64,000 bases of DNA from SIG291 sp045543455 (GTDB lineage Bacteria > Bacillota > Clostridia > Lachnospirales > Lachnospiraceae), in NCBI GenBank assembly GCA_045543455.1, contig JAZQMK010000042.1, forward strand, positions 1 through 64,000, in the 5' to 3' direction. Position numbers and translations under genes: made by a program. This document shows, piece after piece, positions 60,592-64,000 of the stretch. The first letter of the stretch is position 1, and every line of letters starts with the position of its first letter. The notes beneath the pieces are model-generated. The model was given only the letters and a program-made list of their open reading frames with translations. It ran no database searches and was not told the origin of the DNA.

Positions 60592-62172
60592 ATGTCATAT
60601 ACAGCATTATATAGAAAATTCAGACCTGCCACATTTAGCGATGTTAAGGGACAGGACCATATTGTAAGAACCTTAAAGAATCAGATTAATGCAGGCAGAA
60701 TAGGGCATGCATATTTGTTTTGTGGGACGAGAGGAACCGGTAAGACCTCTGTAGCTAAGATTCTTGCAAAGGCAGTTAACTGCCTTGAGCCTGTGGACGG
60801 AGAGGCTTGCGGACAATGTAGCATATGTAAGTCAATTGCTGCAGGAACATCTATGAATGTAATTGAGATAGATGCGGCCTCTAACAATGGTGTTGATAAT
60901 ATTAGAGAGATTAGGGATGAAGTAGAATATTCGCCAACTGAAGGAAAGTACAAAGTATATATCATAGATGAAGTTCATATGCTTTCCATAGGTGCATTTA
61001 ATGCTTTATTAAAGACCTTAGAAGAACCACCGGAATATGTTATATTTATTTTGGCGACTACAGAAGCTCATAAGATACCTATTACAATTTTATCAAGATG
61101 CCAAAGATATGATTTTAGAAGAATTACTATAGATACAATAGCAGCAAGACTTAGTAGCCTTATGGAAGAGGAAGGCATAAGTGTTGAAGAAAAAGCTATA
61201 AGATATATTGCTAAAAAGGCAGATGGTTCCCTGAGAGATGCCCTAAGTCTTTTAGACCAGTGTATTGCCTTTTATATGGGTAAAGAGCTTAGATATGACA
61301 ATGTATTAGAGGTTTTAGGTGCAGTTGATACAGAGGTGTTCGCAAAACTTTTAAGAAAGGTTGTGGCACTTGATACGCTGGGTACCATAAAGCAGCTAGA
61401 AGAGTTAGTTAATGACGGTAGGGATTTAAGTCAGTTTATAACAGATTTTATCTGGTATATGCGTAATTTGCTTATAGTAAAGACTATGGATAATCCTTTT
61501 GATATTATTGAGGCGTCCGCTGAAAATGTAAAGAGCTTTATAGAGGATGCAAAGTCAGTTGATGATACTCAGCTTATTAGATATATACGCATTTTTTCGG
61601 AATTGTCTAATCAGATAAGATACTCAACTCAAAAGAGAATTCTTATTGAAATAGCTATGATTAAGCTTACTGTTCCAGCTATGGAAAAAGATTATGAATC
61701 TTTGATTGACCGTATTGCAGTTATGGAAAAGAAGCTTGAAGAAGGCGCATTTGTAAAAGAAGTACCTAAAGTGGCAGCAGTGGCTGACGAACCTGTAAAG
61801 CAGGTATTAAGAAAGCCGGTAGCAGCACTTAGCGAAGATGTTAAGGAAGTCAGGGAGAAATGGCGACAGATTATTGACAGCATTGAACATGGTGTGATTC
61901 AGGCTTATCTTAAAGGCTCAAGTGTTACGGAAGGTAATGGCAGCGGTAAGATAATTATTGATGTGAAGAGAGAAGGCATTATTGAATATTGTAATGCTGA
62001 AGATAAAAAAGATATTATACCTGAGGCTATACAGAAGGTTACGGGTAAATGGTTTGAAGTGGAATTTTATTTTCTAAAGGCAGGAGAAGAATATGTAGAG
62101 ATGCCTATGGACAATGAGATTTTAAATAAAATAGTTTATGAAGACGAAAAGGAGGATTTTTTTAATGGCTAG
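60592..62172 (+). CDS. dnaX: DNA polymerase III gamma/tau subunit
   Basis: DnaX (526 residues) is the clamp-loader ATPase that couples polymerases in the replisome. It has YRKFRPATFSDVKGQDHIV, Walker A GTRGTGKTS, the zinc module CLEPVDGEACGQCSIC, the DExx box IIDEVHMLS, and the SRC motif in ILSRCQRYDF. The C-terminal tau-like part (about 370-526) is shorter than that of E. coli. Its last eight bases overlap ybaB, whose ribosome site lies in the dnaX coding end. Confidence 0.96.
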   Translation: MSYTALYRKFRPATFSDVKGQDHIVRTLKNQINAGRIGHAYLFCGTRGTGKTSVAKILAKAVNCLEPVDGEACGQCSICKSIAAGTSMNVIEIDAASNNGVDNIREIRDEVEYSPTEGKYKVYIIDEVHMLSIGAFNALLKTLEEPPEYVIFILATTEAHKIPITILSRCQRYDFRRITIDTIAARLSSLMEEEGISVEEKAIRYIAKKADGSLRDALSLLDQCIAFYMGKELRYDNVLEVLGAVDTEVFAKLLRKVVALDTLGTIKQLEELVNDGRDLSQFITDFIWYMRNLLIVKTMDNPFDIIEASAENVKSFIEDAKSVDDTQLIRYIRIFSELSNQIRYSTQKRILIEIAMIKLTVPAMEKDYESLIDRIAVMEKKLEEGAFVKEVPKVAAVADEPVKQVLRKPVAALSEDVKEVREKWRQIIDSIEHGVIQAYLKGSSVTEGNGSGKIIIDVKREGIIEYCNAEDKKDIIPEAIQKVTGKWFEVEFYFLKAGEEYVEMPMDNEILNKIVYEDEKEDFFNG

Positions 62173-62512
62173 ACACGGAGGATTTCCAGGCGGAGGTATG
62201 CCAGGTAATATGAATAATCTTATGAAGCAGGCTCAGAAAATGCAAAAGCAGATGGAAGAGAGCCAAAAAGAACTTGAGGCTATGGAATTTGAAGCTAAGG
62301 CAGGCGGTGGTGCTGTAACAGTAGTAGTTTCAGGTAAGAAGGAAGTTGTAAGTGTAAAGCTTACACCAGAAGTTGTAGATCCTGATGATATTGAAATGTT
62401 AGAGGATTTAATCGTAGCAGCTACAAATGAAGCATTACGTAAGATGGAAGATACAACACAAAGTCAGATGTCTAAAATAACAGGTGGTTTCGGAGGAGGC
62501 TTCCCATTCTAA
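62165..62512 (+). CDS. ybaB: YbaB/EbfC-family nucleoid-associated protein
   Basis: This 115-residue DNA-binding protein has a glycine-rich start (ARHGGFPGGGMPGN), a helix NLMKQAQKMQKQMEESQKEL and the beta core with GGGAVTVVVSGKKEV. It binds DNA as a dimer and is nearly always between dnaX and recR. ATG 62165 is chosen since AAGGAGG lies upstream and MARHGGFPG matches relatives; an in-frame upstream TTG or ATG is unsupported. The recR ATG follows its stop directly. Confidence 0.95.
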   Translation: MARHGGFPGGGMPGNMNNLMKQAQKMQKQMEESQKELEAMEFEAKAGGGAVTVVVSGKKEVVSVKLTPEVVDPDDIEMLEDLIVAATNEALRKMEDTTQSQMSKITGGFGGGFPF

Positions 62513-63109
62513 ATGGAATACTACAGCGGTAAGATTAATAAATTAATCGAAGAATTAAGCAGACTTCCCGGTATAGGTGCAAAAACTGCCGGGAGACTTG
62601 CATTTTATATAATTAATATGCCAAAAGATCAGGTGGAAGGCTTAGCAAATGCATTAATTGAGGCAAAGGAGAATATTAAATATTGTTCTTGTTGCTGCAC
62701 ATTGACAGATGCGCAGCTTTGTCCTATTTGTTCCAATGAAAAAAGAGATGCTAAGACTATTATGGTAGTGGAAAATACCAGAGATTTGGCAGCTTACGAA
62801 AAAACAGGCAAATTTAACGGCTTATATCATGTTCTTCACGGTGCAATATCACCTATGCTTGGAATTGGTCCGGCAGATATAAAACTAAAAGAGCTTATAA
62901 AAAGGCTTGAAGGAGATGTTGATGAGGTGATTATTGCAACTAATTCAAGTCTGGAAGGCGAAACAACAGCAATGTATATAAGCAAGCTTATAAAGCCTAC
63001 AGGCATAAAGGTATCAAGAATAGCCAGCGGCGTTCCTGTTGGTGGCGATTTGGAATACGTTGATGAGATAACCCTTTTAAGAGCTTTAGAAGGAAGAATA
63101 CAGCTTTAG
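62513..63109 (+). CDS. recR: Recombination protein RecR
   Basis: RecR (198 residues) forms a ring that, with RecO, loads RecA on gapped DNA. The N-terminal helix-hairpin-helix is LSRLPGIGAKTAGRLAF, the zinc finger is YCSCCCTLTDAQLCPIC, and the Toprim domain begins with IMVVENTRDLAAYEKTG and includes TNSSLEGETTAMYI. It starts immediately after the ybaB stop. Length is standard. Confidence 0.97.
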   Translation: MEYYSGKINKLIEELSRLPGIGAKTAGRLAFYIINMPKDQVEGLANALIEAKENIKYCSCCCTLTDAQLCPICSNEKRDAKTIMVVENTRDLAAYEKTGKFNGLYHVLHGAISPMLGIGPADIKLKELIKRLEGDVDEVIIATNSSLEGETTAMYISKLIKPTGIKVSRIASGVPVGGDLEYVDEITLLRALEGRIQL

Positions 63110-63124
63110 AAATTGAGGTTAATA

Positions 63125-64000
63125 ATGGCACAGGAACATATATTATTAAACGATATAATAAGTGACCATAGGGAAAGAATGCTTAACCTTAAAAAATATT
63201 ATCCCTTCTTTAAATTAGCAGAGACATCATTTTCCCAGTTTGAAAATTGTCAGTTGCTTGATATGGGATATATTACCATGGCTATATTAAGATTCTTTAT
63301 TGAAGAAAATAACTTCAAAGAAAAAGAAATAACCTATGGAGAATATGTAGAATTTATGACCAATTGTCTTAAAAGAGACTTTGGTCTTAATTTGTTGCCA
63401 CAGGAAAATAAAGCTGTAATTGATTACATATTCGATAAGATTAAAAATGAGGGAAAGCCATTTATATTTGAATACTTTGACCCTATTGATAAGAAAAAGC
63501 GAATTTCCCGTATGAAGCTTATTGAAAGTAAGATTGTTGATAATATTGTATGGTACTCAATTAGTTCAGATGCTATTGAATTTTATCTTGATACCAAGGA
63601 AATTAAGGATGAAAGTAAAATCAGCGTGGAACAGCTTCTTTTAGAGAAGATGATTAAATCTAAAAACTTCAAGGGTGGAACCTTGGTGGTTGAAAGAATA
63701 AATAGTGAAGTTAATAAGCTTCAGTTTAAGAAAAATGAGGTTGTGGCATTGCTTGCAAATGATGTATTTGCGGGAATTGAGGCATATGAGAATTTTGTAG
63801 ACAGCGGTATGAGATGGTTTGAGGACGAGCAAAAGCTTTTTGCTAAAAATATGGAGCTTATTGAAACTGCACTTAGCAAAACAGAATTTGACAGCACTAA
63901 TTCGGAAAGCTATTACAGAACATCAAAGGAAATATACGAGCTGGAAACTCAGCTTAAAATAGCACTAAACCGTCACAGTGAGCTTTTAAGGGCTTGCACG
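63125..64000 (+). CDS. Partial gene, possible Wadjet JetA-like kleisin
   Basis: This frame runs from ATG 63125 to the window end without a stop (292 codons seen), so the gene is cut. It is helix-rich and cytoplasmic. The segment VWYSISSDAIEFYLDTKEI followed by SVEQLLLEKMIKSKNFKGGT resembles the winged-helix region of JetA/MukF-type kleisins as I remember them, and the later part (EVVALLANDVFAGIEAYE, then repeated EL-rich helices) looks like a coiled arm. If so, jetB, an SMC-type jetC and jetD should follow. It lies 15 bases after recR. The family call is tentative; the reading frame is firm. Confidence 0.55.
   Translation, partial: MAQEHILLNDIISDHRERMLNLKKYYPFFKLAETSFSQFENCQLLDMGYITMAILRFFIEENNFKEKEITYGEYVEFMTNCLKRDFGLNLLPQENKAVIDYIFDKIKNEGKPFIFEYFDPIDKKKRISRMKLIESKIVDNIVWYSISSDAIEFYLDTKEIKDESKISVEQLLLEKMIKSKNFKGGTLVVERINSEVNKLQFKKNEVVALLANDVFAGIEAYENFVDSGMRWFEDEQKLFAKNMELIETALSKTEFDSTNSESYYRTSKEIYELETQLKIALNRHSELLRACT

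Overview
The window reads as a low-GC Gram-positive chromosome, most likely a Lachnospiraceae-type Clostridium relative. I infer this from the AT-rich codon use, strong AAGGAGG ribosome sites, FabK as the enoyl-ACP reductase, a fused AccD-AccA subunit, spmA-spmB sporulation genes, a large SRP RNA with an Alu domain, and the order tadA / SRP RNA / dnaX / ybaB / recR. No species can be named from this sequence alone. I see no tRNA, rRNA, CRISPR array, phage or transposase gene.

Layout. 1-391: three tandem hairpin repeats whose last copy supplies the ribosome site of a response regulator gene. 392-4872: two-component pair, class I aminotransferase and hisC. 4996-8441: heterodimeric ABC exporter. 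8450-13253: clpB with a strong promoter and a leader hairpin, a polysaccharide deacetylase, and rarA. 13255-19815: four genes of unknown function in one operon (solenoid giant, possible Hsp70/actin-fold protein, TPR-like protein, membrane coiled-coil protein). 19862-25504: valS, a membrane protein, gene debris and an orphan solute-binding lipoprotein. 25780-36466: a complete type II fatty-acid synthesis operon (fabH acpP fabK fabD fabG fabF accB fabZ accC accDA plus a second FabK-like flavoprotein), interrupted by palindromic elements. 36455-41461: CapA-like lipoprotein, phosphodiester glycosidase, a single-pass membrane protein, spmAB. 41514-43627 (minus): ECF sigma factor with an RsgI/PASTA/Ig-like membrane partner. 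43737-48817: orphan trpB, membrane protein, lipoprotein, DUF885 lipoprotein. 48959-54492: metG-tatD-rsmA, an acidic unknown, a GNAT acetyltransferase, tadA. 54470-63109: O-antigen-ligase-like protein, SRP RNA, 1.1 kb of nested palindromes, a four-module aquaporin-like protein, then dnaX-ybaB-recR. 63125-64000: start of a gene that may encode a Wadjet JetA-like protein, cut by the window end.

The two strongest candidates for something undescribed lie side by side. One is the 1028-residue protein at 57402-60488, which carries four consecutive MIP (aquaporin) modules and looks like an aquaporin tetramer made as one chain. The other is the repeat field at 56209-57302, where three copies fold on paper into the same cloverleaf with base changes that keep pairing. 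The four-gene operon at 13255-19815 is a third candidate.

A recurring theme is short hairpin modules placed directly upstream of ordinary genes, ending at or near the ribosome site (1-391, 4893-4977, 31418-31606, 35233-35400, 43795-43886). Start codons were chosen by ribosome-site spacing. Several open reading frames extend upstream in frame without support and were trimmed.
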